Shown here one piece after another: positions 1 through 9,600 of a DNA stretch of 64,000 bases; position 1 is the stretch's first letter, and each line of letters begins with the position of its first letter. The DNA is from Mesorhizobium sp. AR07 (GTDB lineage: Bacteria > Pseudomonadota > Alphaproteobacteria > Rhizobiales > Rhizobiaceae), in contig NZ_CP080525.1 in assembly GCF_024746815.1 (NCBI RefSeq), positions 6,595,190 through 6,659,189 on the forward strand, in the 5' to 3' direction. The translations under genes were made by a program, and so were the position numbers. The notes beneath the pieces are model-generated. The model did not search any database, was not told the origin of the DNA, and was given only the letters and a program-made list of their open reading frames with translations.

Positions 1-195
1 ATTTCGCTGGGCGACGAGGGCAAGGATGGCTCGGTCGTTGTGCGCCTGTGGTGGAAGCCGCTGGTGACGCTGATCTGGGGCGGCGGCCTGATGATGATGG
101 CGGGCGCGGTGATGTCGCTGATGGACAGGCGCCTGCGCGTCGGTGCACCGTCGCGCCGCCGCAAGCAGGCCGTGACGTCCGCGGGCCTGACATGA
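1..195 (+). CDS. ccmF: Cytochrome c-type biogenesis protein CcmF/CycK, C-terminal end (partial)
   Basis: The window opens inside this gene, in frame from base 1, and only the last 64 codons are present. The fragment holds a hydrophobic segment (LVTLIWGGGLMMMAGAVMSL, about residues 22-41 of the fragment) and a basic tail, as expected for the last membrane helix of CcmF. CcmF is the membrane subunit that attaches haem to apocytochrome c with CcmH. The TGA stop at 193-195 overlaps the ATG of the next gene, a translationally coupled ccmF-ccmH junction typical of the rhizobial cycHJKL operon. The call depends on that context, because the fragment alone is short. Confidence 0.8.
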   Translation: MSLGDEGKDGSVVVRLWWKPLVTLIWGGGLMMMAGAVMSLMDRRLRVGAPSRRRKQAVTSAGLT

Positions 196-659
196 GCGCA
201 AGGCTTTCGCTGACCTCGATTGTCCTGCTGCTGGCGGTGTTTTTTGCCGGCGCGGCACTGGCGGTGAAGCCCGACGAGATGCTGGCCGATCCGGGGCTCG
301 AGGCGAGGGCGCGGGCGCTTTCGGAAGGTCTGCGCTGCATGGTTTGCCAGAACCAGTCGATCGACGAATCCGACGCCGACCTTGCCCGCGACCTGCGCAT
401 CCTGGTGCGCCAGCGCCTCGTTGCCGGCGATTCGGACCAGCAGGTGATGGACTACGTGGTTTCGCGCTACGGCGAGTTCGTGCTGCTGAAGCCCCGCTTC
501 GACCTGCGCAATGCCTTGCTGTGGGGCACGCCTGTGCTTCTCCTGCTGGTCGGAGGCGTTTTCATTGTGCTGACGGCGCGGTCGCGCCGCGCGACGGCAA
601 CCAAAGCGCTGACTACCGAGGAACAGGCGGCGCTGGACGCCATCTTGCGCCGGGACTGA
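192..659 (+). CDS. ccmH: Cytochrome c maturation thiol protein CcmH/CycL
   Basis: A 155-residue protein that begins at the ATG overlapping the ccmF stop. It has an N-terminal signal or anchor segment (about residues 5-25), the redox motif LRCMVCQNQS (CxxC) near residue 50, and a C-terminal membrane helix (ALLWGTPVLLLLVGGVFIVL). In this family the periplasmic CxxC domain reduces apocytochrome c cysteines before haem ligation by CcmF. Length and layout match the family. A longer in-frame start at 48 exists, but it would lie inside ccmF and add a non-homologous N-terminus, so it was rejected. It is the last gene of the ccm operon here and converges on a LysR gene 10 bases away. Confidence 0.95.
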   Translation: MSARLSLTSIVLLLAVFFAGAALAVKPDEMLADPGLEARARALSEGLRCMVCQNQSIDESDADLARDLRILVRQRLVAGDSDQQVMDYVVSRYGEFVLLKPRFDLRNALLWGTPVLLLLVGGVFIVLTARSRRATATKALTTEEQAALDAILRRD

Positions 660-669
660 CGGCGGTCCT

Positions 670-1560
670 TCACAGTTTCGGTGCGACGATCTCGACAACC
701 CAGTCGATGAAGACACGCACGCGTGGCGAAAGCTGACGGCTCCTGGGATAGAGCACCGAGATCGGCGTCGGCGAGGGCGGGTTTTCCGGCAACACCTCCA
801 CCAGCGTGCCGGCCGCGAGGTCTTCGGCATAGCGATAGCGGGGCGCCTGCATCAGTCCGAAGCCGAGACGGGTCAGGTCGGCATAGGTCTCGGAGTTGGT
901 CACACTGATGCGCGACGGTAGCACCAGTGTCCGAAGCTCGCCCTCGACGGTGAATTCGAGCGGCAGCACCTGTCCCGTCCGCGATGAGGCAAAGCCGATC
1001 ATCTCGTGACCGTGGAGATCGTCGAACGTGCGCGGAACGCCGTGGCGTTCCAGATAGGCCGGGCTTGCGAACGTCGCCTCCCGAGCCAGACCCAGTCTGC
1101 GAACGATCATGTCGCTGTCGGCGATCTCGCCTGCGCGGATGACGCAATCGAAGCCCTCACGCACGATGTCCACGAAGCGGTCGCCCTCGCCGATGTGGAG
1201 CGACAGGGCCGGATGGCGCTCGAGGAAGGCCGGCAGTTGGGGCAGGATGAAGTTGCGCGCCATCGGTCCGTGCACTTCGATGCGCAGCAACCCGCGAACC
1301 TCGCTGCCGGTCAGCGCCGCTTCGGCATCCTCCACCTCGGCAAGGATCGCCTTGCAGCGCCGGTAGTAGATCTCGCCTTCCAGCGTCGGCGTGACGTGGC
1401 GGGTCGTCCTTTGCAGGAGCCGAATGCCAAGCCGCTGCTCCAACTGCTTGATCGCCGTGGTCGCGCTGGATCGCGGTATGCCAAGGTGGGAGGCCGCCGC
1501 GCTGAAGCTCTGTCGCTCCACGACGCGGACCAGCAGGCGCATGCTGTCGAAATGGTCCAT
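670..1560 (-). CDS. LysR-family transcriptional regulator
   Basis: A 296-residue protein with an N-terminal winged helix-turn-helix (about residues 1-60, with MRLLVRVVERQSFSAAASHLG and LEQRLGIRLLQRTTR) followed by a periplasmic-binding-like effector domain (about 90-290). Both are standard for LysR regulators of the CrgA-like branch. It is divergent from the SDR gene at 1664, the usual arrangement in which a LysR protein controls the neighbouring enzyme. A perfect 17-base inverted repeat lies between them. The effector is unknown. Confidence 0.93.
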   Translation of the reverse strand: MDHFDSMRLLVRVVERQSFSAAASHLGIPRSSATTAIKQLEQRLGIRLLQRTTRHVTPTLEGEIYYRRCKAILAEVEDAEAALTGSEVRGLLRIEVHGPMARNFILPQLPAFLERHPALSLHIGEGDRFVDIVREGFDCVIRAGEIADSDMIVRRLGLAREATFASPAYLERHGVPRTFDDLHGHEMIGFASSRTGQVLPLEFTVEGELRTLVLPSRISVTNSETYADLTRLGFGLMQAPRYRYAEDLAAGTLVEVLPENPPSPTPISVLYPRSRQLSPRVRVFIDWVVEIVAPKL

Positions 1561-1596
1561 TGTTGTGGTTTCTGGAACGCAGATGTCAAAATGAGA

Positions 1597-1613
1597 TAGA
1601 TTGTTTCAATCTA
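1597..1613. promoter_or_regulatory. Candidate LysR operator in a divergent promoter region
   Basis: TAGATTG-TTT-CAATCTA is a perfect 7-base inverted repeat around a 3-base centre, 37 bases upstream of the lysR start and 51 bases upstream of the SDR start. It contains two T-N11-A spacings, the hallmark of LysR boxes. Placement between the divergent regulator and enzyme supports an operator role, but binding is inferred. Confidence 0.6.
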
Positions 1614-1663
1614 CAGACCGATTACATCGGTGTCCATGGATCAATCAAGGAAGGATTTTGAAC

Positions 1664-2431
1664 ATGGACACGCAAACACGCAAAATCGCTCTCGTCACTG
1701 GCGGCAGCCGGGGCCTGGGCCGCAACACCGCTGAAAACCTTGCTCGCAAGGGCGTCGATGTGGTGATCACCTATCATTCCCAGGCCGACGCCGCCCGCGC
1801 GGTCGTCGCGGCGATCGAGGCCGAAGGCTGCAAGGCGGTCGCCATGCAACTCGACACCGGCGCGACGCAAACTTTCGAGGGCTTTGCCGAGCGGCTGAAG
1901 GGTGTGCTGCGCGATATCTGGGGTCGCGACAGTTTCGACTTTCTCATCAACAATGCCGGCACCGGATTTCACAAGCCCATCGCCGAGACCAGCGAGGCGG
2001 ATTTCGATACGCTGGTGGCGATCCATCTGAAAGGCGTTTTCTTCCTGACGCAGAAGCTGTTGCCGCTGATCGCCGATGGCGGCCGCATCATCAATCTGTC
2101 GAGTGGCCTCGCACGATTCGCGATGGCCGGCACGGCCGCCTATGCGATGATGAAGGGCGGCATCGAGGTGTTCACACGCAGTCTTGCCAAGGAACTTGGG
2201 CCGCGCGGCATCACCGCCAACACCGTCGCACCCGGCGCGATCGCCACCGATTTCAACGGCGGACGCTTGCGTGACAATCCGGACATGCAGCGCATGGTGT
2301 CCCAGATCACGGCGCTCGGGCGTGCCGGCGTTGCCGACGACATCGGCCCGATGATCGCCTCGCTGCTTTCGGACGACAATCGCTGGATCAACGCGCAGCG
2401 CATCGAAGTGTCCGGCGGCATGTTCATCTGA
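1664..2431 (+). CDS. Short-chain dehydrogenase/reductase (SDR)
   Basis: A 255-residue NAD(P)-dependent oxidoreductase of the classical SDR family. It shows the TGGSRGLG nucleotide-binding motif near the N-terminus, the NNAG motif, the catalytic LSSG serine region, the YAMMK active-site motif, and the PGAIATDF segment after it. The ATG at 1664 is preceded by a purine-rich ribosome site (AAGGA, about 1650). The earlier in-frame ATG at 1601 lies inside the operator palindrome and was rejected. The divergent LysR gene probably regulates it. The substrate cannot be told from sequence; many such pairs reduce aldehydes, ketones or quinones. Confidence 0.92.
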   Translation: MDTQTRKIALVTGGSRGLGRNTAENLARKGVDVVITYHSQADAARAVVAAIEAEGCKAVAMQLDTGATQTFEGFAERLKGVLRDIWGRDSFDFLINNAGTGFHKPIAETSEADFDTLVAIHLKGVFFLTQKLLPLIADGGRIINLSSGLARFAMAGTAAYAMMKGGIEVFTRSLAKELGPRGITANTVAPGAIATDFNGGRLRDNPDMQRMVSQITALGRAGVADDIGPMIASLLSDDNRWINAQRIEVSGGMFI

Positions 2432-2595
2432 TCGCCATGCGGGTCAGGCTCGTCGAGTCTGGCCCGCGAAAATTGGCCTGCAACATTACCAAAGTTTCAT
2501 GTGTCGGAAATGGCGCCGTAATGTGCGCCTCTCTAATTCTCCTTTCCCGAGGATGCCGATCAAACGCGTCCCTTTGAAAGAGGATACGAGACCCC

Positions 2596-4149
2596 ATGAA
2601 TATTGCCCCCAATTCATATTCCGTCACCCGCAAGCGTCTCATGGCTGCCGTCGCGTCCATCGCCGTCGCCGGTGCGATCGGCGTCGGTGCTCTGACGACG
2701 GGAACCAGCCCTGTTCTGGCCGATGCCGTGCGCGTCGAGGCGCCGCAGGTGCCGGGCTTCGCCGACGTCGTCGAGCACGTTTCTCCCGCCGTGGTCAGCG
2801 TCAAGGTCAAGGCCAAGATCAGCCCGGCGGCCGACGACGGCTCCGACCAGTCCGACGATCCGGACGGCATGAACAATCTTCCCGACAATCCGCAGTTGCG
2901 CCGCTTCTTCAAGGAATTCCGTGGCTTTGGTGACCAGAATGGCCAGGGTGGCGGCAATCGCCGCTTCAGCCACCGCGACCACAACAACGACCAGCCGCGG
3001 CCGGTTGCGCAGGGTTCCGGCTTCTTCATCTCCGATGACGGCTATCTCGTCACCAACAACCACGTCGTCCAGGAAGGCTCGGCGTTCACCGTGGTGATGA
3101 GTGACGGCAAGGAACTCGACGCCAAGCTGATCGGCACCGACCCGCGCACCGACCTCGCCGTGCTCAAGGTCGATGGTGTCGGCAAGTTCACCTATGTCGA
3201 CTTCGCGGACGATTCCAAGGTTCGTGTCGGCGACTGGGTGGTGGCCGTCGGCAATCCGTTCGGCCTCGGCGGCACTGTCACCGCTGGCATCGTCTCGGCC
3301 CGCGGCCGCGACATCGGCGCCGGTCCCTACGATGACTTCATCCAGATCGACGCCTCGGTCAATCGCGGCAATTCGGGTGGCCCGACCTTCAACCTCAACG
3401 GTCAGGTCGTTGGCATCAACACCGCGATCTTCTCGCCGTCGGGCGGCAGCGTCGGCATCGCCTTCGACATTCCCGCTTCGACCGCCAAGCAGGTGGTGCT
3501 GGACCTGATGAAGAGTGGCAGCGTGCAGCGCGGCTGGCTCGGTGTCGAAATCCAGCCGGTGACGTCCGATATCGCCGAATCGCTGGGCCTGAAGTCGCAG
3601 AACGGGGCTCTGGTTTCCAGCGCCCAGGACGATGGTCCCGGCAAGAAGGCCGGTATCATTGCCGGTGACGTGATCACCCAGGTCGACGGCAAGGACGTTG
3701 CTTCGCCGAAGGAACTGGCTCGTCTGATCGGCGCCTACTCGCCTGGCAAGCCGGTCGACGTCACCGTGTGGCGCGACGGCAAAAGCCAGACGGTGAAGGT
3801 CGATCTCGGCACACTGCCTTCGAGCGACAAGCGGGCATCGGCCGACCAGCCGAAGCCCGCCGCCCCGGCCAAGCCCGACTCGTTGGCCGATCTCGGCCTG
3901 ACCGTCACCAAGTCCGAAAACGGCAAGGGGCTGGTGGTGACCGACGTCGATCCCGACAGCGATGCCGCCGACCGCGGCATCCAACCGGGTGACGTCATCA
4001 CAGCAGTCAATTCGGCTGAAGTGAACGGCGCCGACGACGTCACCAAGGCGATGACCGAAGCGGTGAAGGCCGGACGCAAGGCGGTGCTGATGCAGATCAC
4101 CCGCGACGACAACAACCGGTTCGTCGCGCTGCCCGTCGCCAAGGGCTGA
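2596..4149 (+). CDS. degP: Periplasmic serine endoprotease DegP/HtrA (Do family)
   Basis: A 517-residue Do-type protease. An N-terminal export signal (about residues 13-42, ending near VLADA) is followed by a trypsin-like domain with catalytic His156 (TNNHVV), Asp186 (RTDLAVLKV) and Ser260 (NRGNSGGP), then two PDZ domains at about 300-400 and 425-510. The protein degrades or chaperones misfolded envelope proteins in the periplasm. The low-complexity Gly/Asn/Gln/Asp stretch at about 75-135 corresponds to the regulatory loop and linker region. It is followed by an OmpR/EnvZ-type two-component pair, which fits envelope-stress control of the locus. Confidence 0.96.
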   Translation: MNIAPNSYSVTRKRLMAAVASIAVAGAIGVGALTTGTSPVLADAVRVEAPQVPGFADVVEHVSPAVVSVKVKAKISPAADDGSDQSDDPDGMNNLPDNPQLRRFFKEFRGFGDQNGQGGGNRRFSHRDHNNDQPRPVAQGSGFFISDDGYLVTNNHVVQEGSAFTVVMSDGKELDAKLIGTDPRTDLAVLKVDGVGKFTYVDFADDSKVRVGDWVVAVGNPFGLGGTVTAGIVSARGRDIGAGPYDDFIQIDASVNRGNSGGPTFNLNGQVVGINTAIFSPSGGSVGIAFDIPASTAKQVVLDLMKSGSVQRGWLGVEIQPVTSDIAESLGLKSQNGALVSSAQDDGPGKKAGIIAGDVITQVDGKDVASPKELARLIGAYSPGKPVDVTVWRDGKSQTVKVDLGTLPSSDKRASADQPKPAAPAKPDSLADLGLTVTKSENGKGLVVTDVDPDSDAADRGIQPGDVITAVNSAEVNGADDVTKAMTEAVKAGRKAVLMQITRDDNNRFVALPVAKG

Positions 4150-4158
4150 AGCATGGCC

Positions 4159-4200
4159 CCGGAGCGTTCTCGCCTCTCCAGTCGGATGAGGACGCTCCGG
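4159..4200 (+). terminator. Terminator-like hairpin after degP
   Basis: CCGGAGCGT and ACGCTCCGG are perfect 9-base arms 24 bases apart, with a second nested stem CCTC/GAGG in the loop. The hairpin starts ten bases after the degP stop. No clear U-run follows at once, so intrinsic termination is likely but not certain. Confidence 0.5.
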
Positions 4201-4341
4201 CGGCAGGTTCGACTTTTCCAGTGCGGCTGTTTCAACACCCCCGAGCCGCCGCACGGGAAAGCATGGAGGAGCGCGCGTTAGTCAGTCATCGCGCTCTCCC
4301 CGGCGGCAGCGGGCTCCCATCGCCCGCTGCCGCGCCAATCC

Positions 4342-4446
4342 AGGCATGTCGTCAAAAAGCGTTTCAGCGATCTTGGCGCAACGACATCGCAAACAAGGAC
4401 TTTTATCGCGCACCGGCCTCGAATCATCTTGATCGCGACGCGCTTT
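4342..4446. repeat. Degenerate copy of intergenic palindromic repeat (family B)
   Basis: GCATGTCGTC...CAACGACATCGC followed by an AAACAAGGAC stretch and a second CGCGACGCGCTTT palindrome half matches, with decay, the fuller copy at 25829-25924. It fills most of the 361-base gap between degP and the response regulator and carries no gene. The remainder of the gap (4201-4341) shows nothing recognisable. Confidence 0.6.
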
Positions 4447-4510
4447 GGCAAAGGCCACAATGCAGATGTCCGCCACTCAACCTTCCAGCGAAATCGCGTA
4501 TAACAGTCCT

Positions 4511-5185
4511 ATGAAGATTCTCGTCATAGAAGACGACCGCGAGGCTGCGGACTACTTGCAGAAAGCCTTTACCGAGGCCGGTCACACCGCGCATGTCGCC
4601 GGTGACGGCGAAACCGGTTTCGCGCTCGCCGATGCCGGCGACTACGACGTGATGGTCATCGACCGGATGATGCCGCGCCGTGACGGCCTGTCGGTCATTG
4701 CCGGTCTCAGGTCCAGGGGCAACACGACGCCGGTGCTGATCCTGTCGGCGCTCGGCGAGGTCGACGACCGGGTCACCGGCCTGCGCGCCGGCGGCGACGA
4801 CTATCTGACAAAACCCTATGCCTTCTCCGAGCTTCTGGCCCGCGTCGAGGTGCTGAACCGCCGCGCCAGCGCCAAGGAGGCGGAAACCGTCTATCGCGTC
4901 GGCGATCTCGAACTCGACCGGCTGTCGCATTCGGTTCGCCGCGCGGCACGCGAGATCACGCTGCAGCCTCGCGAATTCCGTCTGCTCGAATATCTGATGC
5001 GCCATGCCGGGCAGGTGGTGACGCGCACCATGCTGCTGGAAAATGTCTGGGACTATCATTTCGATCCGCAGACCAACGTCATCGACGTCCATGTCTCGCG
5101 GTTGCGCGGCAAGATCGAGAAGGGCTTCGACAAGCCGATCCTGCATACGGTTCGCGGTGCCGGCTATATGTTGAAGAGCGGCTAG
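4511..5185 (+). CDS. OmpR/PhoB-family response regulator
   Basis: A 224-residue two-domain regulator. The receiver domain (1-115) carries the acidic pair Asp8/Asp9, the phospho-acceptor Asp51 (VMVIDRMMP) and the conserved TKPY near residue 101. The C-terminal winged helix (about 125-222) ends in HTVRGAGYML, diagnostic of OmpR-type DNA binding. The start at MKILVIEDD was chosen over the in-frame ATG at 4445 because the family begins at this motif. The stop is 7 bases before the cognate sensor kinase, so they form an operon. The position next to degP suggests an envelope signal, which is inferred. Confidence 0.95.
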   Translation: MKILVIEDDREAADYLQKAFTEAGHTAHVAGDGETGFALADAGDYDVMVIDRMMPRRDGLSVIAGLRSRGNTTPVLILSALGEVDDRVTGLRAGGDDYLTKPYAFSELLARVEVLNRRASAKEAETVYRVGDLELDRLSHSVRRAAREITLQPREFRLLEYLMRHAGQVVTRTMLLENVWDYHFDPQTNVIDVHVSRLRGKIEKGFDKPILHTVRGAGYMLKSG

Positions 5186-5192
5186 CGGCAGC

Positions 5193-6662
5193 ATGGCTCT
5201 TTCCGTGCCCGCCATCATGAGGACGACGGCTGCGCGGCTTTCGGCGCTCTATCTCCTGCTCTTCGCGCTTTGCGCCGTGGCGCTCGTCTTCTACATGACC
5301 TCGCTGTCGGCGCGTATGCTGACCGCGCAGACGCAGGAGACCATCAACGACGAGGTGCTCGGTCTCGCTCGCGCCTACCAGCGCGGTGGCCTGCCTATCC
5401 TGGTGCGCGTCGTGGAACAGCGCTCGCGCCAGCCCGGCGCCAACCTCTACCTGATCGCCGACGCCAACGGCCAGATCCTGACCGGCAATGTGCAGAGTCT
5501 GGAGCCGGGCGTTCTCGAAACCGAAGGCTGGACCAACAGCCCGTTCTCCTATCAGCGCTTTGGCGAGGGCGAACTCGAGCGGCAGCGCAATCTGCCCGCC
5601 GACCAGAACACCTCCGAGCAGAGTGATGCACAGGCGCAAGGCGAAAAGGGCCACAACGCCATAGCGCTGGTGTTGCGGCTGCCGAACCAGATGATCATGC
5701 TGGTCGGCCGCGACCTTGGCGAGCCGGAGCGGTTCCGCGCCGTCATCCGCCGCGCCCTGATGCTGGCGCTGGGCATGATGGGGCTGGGCGGATTGCTGAT
5801 CTGGTTCTTTGTCGGCCGCGCGGCGCTGAAGCGCATCGACAGCGTGTCGGATGCAAGCCGCCGCATCATGGGTGGCGACCTGTCGGGCCGGCTGCCGGTG
5901 ACCGGGGCCGGTGACGAATTCGACCGGCTGTCCGAAAACCTCAATGCCATGCTGGCCAGGATCGCCACGCTGAACGAGGGCCTGAAACAGGTCTCCGACA
6001 ACATCGCGCATGATTTGAAGACGCCGTTGACCCGGCTGCGCAACCGCGCCGAGGCCACCCTTTCGGGCAAGCACAAGACATCAGACTACCGTCAGGCGCT
6101 GGAAGGCACCATTGCCGAGTCCGACCAGCTGATAAAGACCTTCAACGCCATCCTGATGATTTCCCGGCTGGAGGCAGGCTATTCTTCCGAGAACACCAAC
6201 CGCGTCGATCTTGCGGAAGCCGTGCGCGATGTCGTCGAGCTCTACGAGCCGGTGGCGGAGGAGGCGGGGGTATCGCTGGAGGCGGACGCGCGGGAGGCGG
6301 CCTTCGTCAACGGCAACCGCGAATTGATCGGCCAGGCGCTGTCGAACATCGTCGACAACGCCATCAAATATTCGACCGGCGCCAATGCCCAACCGGCTGT
6401 GCGCGTGGCTCTCGAGCGGACCGGCACCGAAGTCCGGCTGTCGGTTGCCGACAATGGCCACGGCATCCCCGACGACGGCGACCGCGCCCGCGCGACGGAA
6501 CGTTTCGTGCGGCTGGAGAAGAGCCGTTCGCAGCCGGGTTCCGGTCTAGGACTGAGTCTCGCCAAGGCGGTCATGACATTCCACAATGGCCGGCTTGAAC
6601 TTTTGCCTGGCAATCCCGGATTGTCCGTGGTCATGAGTTTTCCCGCACGGGAGGATCACTGA
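5193..6662 (+). CDS. Membrane sensor histidine kinase, partner of the upstream regulator
   Basis: A 489-residue kinase. There are two membrane helices (about 15-40 and 187-210) flanking a periplasmic sensor domain of about 145 residues. A HAMP-like linker (about 210-262), a HisKA domain with phospho-acceptor His273 (NIAHDLKTPLTRLRNR), and an ATPase domain with the N box (NIVDNAIKYS), G1 (DNGHGIP) and G2 (GSGLGLSLAK) follow. It phosphorylates the regulator encoded just upstream. The start at 5193 gives a 7-base gap; an alternative ATG at 5217 would still keep the first helix. Its stop shares a base with the glnE start, so sensing and GlnE production may be co-expressed. Confidence 0.93.
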   Translation: MALSVPAIMRTTAARLSALYLLLFALCAVALVFYMTSLSARMLTAQTQETINDEVLGLARAYQRGGLPILVRVVEQRSRQPGANLYLIADANGQILTGNVQSLEPGVLETEGWTNSPFSYQRFGEGELERQRNLPADQNTSEQSDAQAQGEKGHNAIALVLRLPNQMIMLVGRDLGEPERFRAVIRRALMLALGMMGLGGLLIWFFVGRAALKRIDSVSDASRRIMGGDLSGRLPVTGAGDEFDRLSENLNAMLARIATLNEGLKQVSDNIAHDLKTPLTRLRNRAEATLSGKHKTSDYRQALEGTIAESDQLIKTFNAILMISRLEAGYSSENTNRVDLAEAVRDVVELYEPVAEEAGVSLEADAREAAFVNGNRELIGQALSNIVDNAIKYSTGANAQPAVRVALERTGTEVRLSVADNGHGIPDDGDRARATERFVRLEKSRSQPGSGLGLSLAKAVMTFHNGRLELLPGNPGLSVVMSFPAREDH

Positions 6663-9600
6663 TGAGCGCGGCTGCAAAGCGGGCGGGGACAGACTGGCTG
6701 CTGAAACCCGCGGCCATCCTCGCTCCGCTCGACGAAGACCGGGCGCGGCAAGAGCTGGCCGAGATCGCTTCCGCGGCACGGCAAGAAGGGCTGCCCCGGC
6801 TGGCCAAATTCCTGGCTGGCAAGGGTGCGGCTCAGAGCCTCCTTTCCGCCGTCTTCGATCTGTCGCCCTTCCTGCGCAATACGGCACGTCGCCGGCCGCG
6901 GATCCTCGACGGGCTGTTCGACCAGACTGTCGAGGACCGGCTGAAGGCGATCGGCGCCGCCATCGACCGGGCGCATTTGGCCGAGGCGCTCTCGGAAGCC
7001 GGCCTTATGATGGACCTGCGTCAGTGGAAGGCCGAAGCGCATCTCCTGATCGCGCTCGCCGATCTTGCCGGCGAAGCCGAAACGGCGCTGACGGTGCGGC
7101 GATTGAGCGATCTCGCCGAGGCCTGCACCCGCGCCGCCGTCGACTTCCTGCTGCGCGACGCGGATAGTCAGGGCAAGCTCAAACTGCCGGATCCCGACAA
7201 TCCGTCGCGGCAATCGGGCTGGATCCTGCTCGGCATGGGCAAGCTCGGCGCGCACGAGCTGAACTTTTCGTCGGACATCGATCTCGTCGTTTTCTTCGAT
7301 CCGGAAGCGCCCGCCGTCGTCGATCCCCTCGACGCCACCGAGCTGTTTTCGCGGCTGACGCGCCGCCTGGTGCGGATCCTGCAGGACCGCACCGAGCACG
7401 GTTATGTCTTCCGCACCGATCTGAGGCTGCGCCCCGATCCAGGTTCGACACCACTGGCGATCCCGGTCGAGGCGGCATTGCGCTACTATGAGGCGCGCGG
7501 CCAGAACTGGGAGCGCGCCGCGATGATCAAGGCGCGGCCGGTGGCCGGCGATCTCGCCGCGGGGGCAGCCTTCCTCAAGGAGTTGCAGCCCTATATCTGG
7601 CGCAAATACATGGACTATGCCGCGATTGCCGACGTCCATTCGATCAAGCGCCAGATCCACGCCCACAAGGGCCATGGCGAGATCGCCGTGAAGGGCCACA
7701 ACGTCAAGCTCGGGCGCGGCGGCATCCGCGAGATCGAGTTCTTCGTCCAGACCCAGCAGCTCATCGCCGGCGGCCGCTTCCCGGAGTTGCGCGGCCGCGA
7801 GACCGTGCCGATGCTCGGCCAGCTTGCGGCACGCGGCTGGATCACCGCCGATGCGCGCGATGCGCTGGCCCGTCAGTACTGGTTCCTGCGCCGTGTCGAA
7901 CATGCCGTGCAGATGGTTGCCGACGAGCAGACGCACACACTGCCAGAAGACGATGAAGGGCTGGAACGCATCGCCCGCATGCTCGGCTTTGCCGATGCGG
8001 CCGCCTTTTCCATGGCATTCCGCGCCTCGCTGCAACAGGTCGAACGCCATTACGCGGCGCTGTTCGAAACCGCGCCGGAACTGTCGACGGGCATCGGCAA
8101 TCTGGTCTTCACCGGCGATGTCGACGATCCCGATACATTGCAGACCTTGCATGGTCTCGGCTTTCAGCGACCGAGCGACATCTGCCGCGTCATCCGCGGC
8201 TGGCATTTCGGCCGCTATCGCGTCACCCAGTCGGCGGAAGCGCGCGAGCGGCTGACGGAATTGACGCCGGCGCTGCTGCGCTCCTTCGGCCAGACGCGCC
8301 GGGCGGACGAAGCCTTGATGCGCTTCGACGAGTTTCTCGCCGGTCTGCCTGCCGGCATCCAGCTGTTTTCCCTGCTGCAGTCCAATCCGGCCCTGCTGAA
8401 GCTGCTGGCGACGATCATGGGGGCAGCACCCCGGCTGGCGGCGATCATCACGCGCCGGCCGCATGTCTTCGATGGCTTGCTCGACCCGGCCTTGCTGACC
8501 GAATTGCCGGACCGCGCCTATCTGTCGGCGCGGCTTTCCGCCTTTGTCGAGGGCGACCGGCTTTACGAAGACGTGCTCGACCGGCTGCGCATTTTTGCTT
8601 CCGAGCAAAAGTTCCTGATCGGTGTCCGGCTGCTGGCCGGCTCGATCGATCCGGCCCGCGCCGGCCGCGCCTTTTCCGATCTGGCGGATCTCACCATCGA
8701 GGCGGCGTTGCAGGCGGTGGCCGCCGAATTCGCGGCACGCCACGGCACGATTGCCGGTGGCGTGGTTTCGCTGCTCGGCATGGGCAAGCTCGGCAGCCGC
8801 GAATTGACCGCGGGATCGGATGTCGACCTCATCCTGCTCTACGATCACGCGCCGGATGCCGAGGAATCCGATGGCGACAAGCCGCTGGCGCCTTCACACT
8901 ACTACACCCGCATGACGCAGCGGCTGATCGCGGCCGTCTCAGCGCCAACCGCGGAAGGCGTGCTCTACGAACTCGACCTGCGCCTGCGGCCGTCCGGCAA
9001 CAAGGGTCCGGTGGCCACCCACATAGATGCCTTCAAGAAGTATCAGCGCCAGGAAGCCTGGACGTGGGAGCACATGGCGCTGGCACGGGCGCGCACTATT
9101 GCCGGCGACGCCGGCCTGTGCGGTGAGGTTGAAGCGGAAGTCGCCGCCGTGCTTGGCCAACCGCGCGACGCGAAGAAGGTGATGGTCGAGGCCTCGGACA
9201 TGCGCGCCATGATCCAAAAGGAAAAGCCGCCGCGCGACCTCTGGGACATCAAGCTGATCCCCGGCGGCCTGATAGACCTCGAGTTCATCGCCCAGGTGGC
9301 CGTCATCACCGGGCAGGTTGAATCCGGGCCGCGTGCCCCGGCCGTGCCAATTGCACGTGCCCCGGCCGTGCCTGCACGTGCCACGGGTACGGCCGAGATC
9401 CTGTCCCGCCTGGCGCCTGCCTTCGCCAGCGCCGGGGTCAGGCAGGACCTTGGCGATGCCTATGCGCTCTATCTGGCGCTGACCCAGATGGCGCGGCTGT
9501 GCCTCACCGGAGCTTTTGAGCGCGACGACGTTCCGCCGGGGCTTTCGGATCTGCTTCTGGCGGTGACTGACCTGCCGGATTTCGGTGTGCTGGAAGCGCA

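Noticed and set aside
2614..4254. Long minus-strand open frame opposite degP (546 codons)
   Set aside because: It is a GC-rich shadow frame of degP: the plus-strand protein has complete catalytic and PDZ motifs, and the antisense translation has low-complexity His/Arg/Asp composition without any domain.
6656..8848. 730-codon minus-strand frame opposite glnE
   Set aside because: Antisense shadow; the glnE frame is complete with both catalytic domains.
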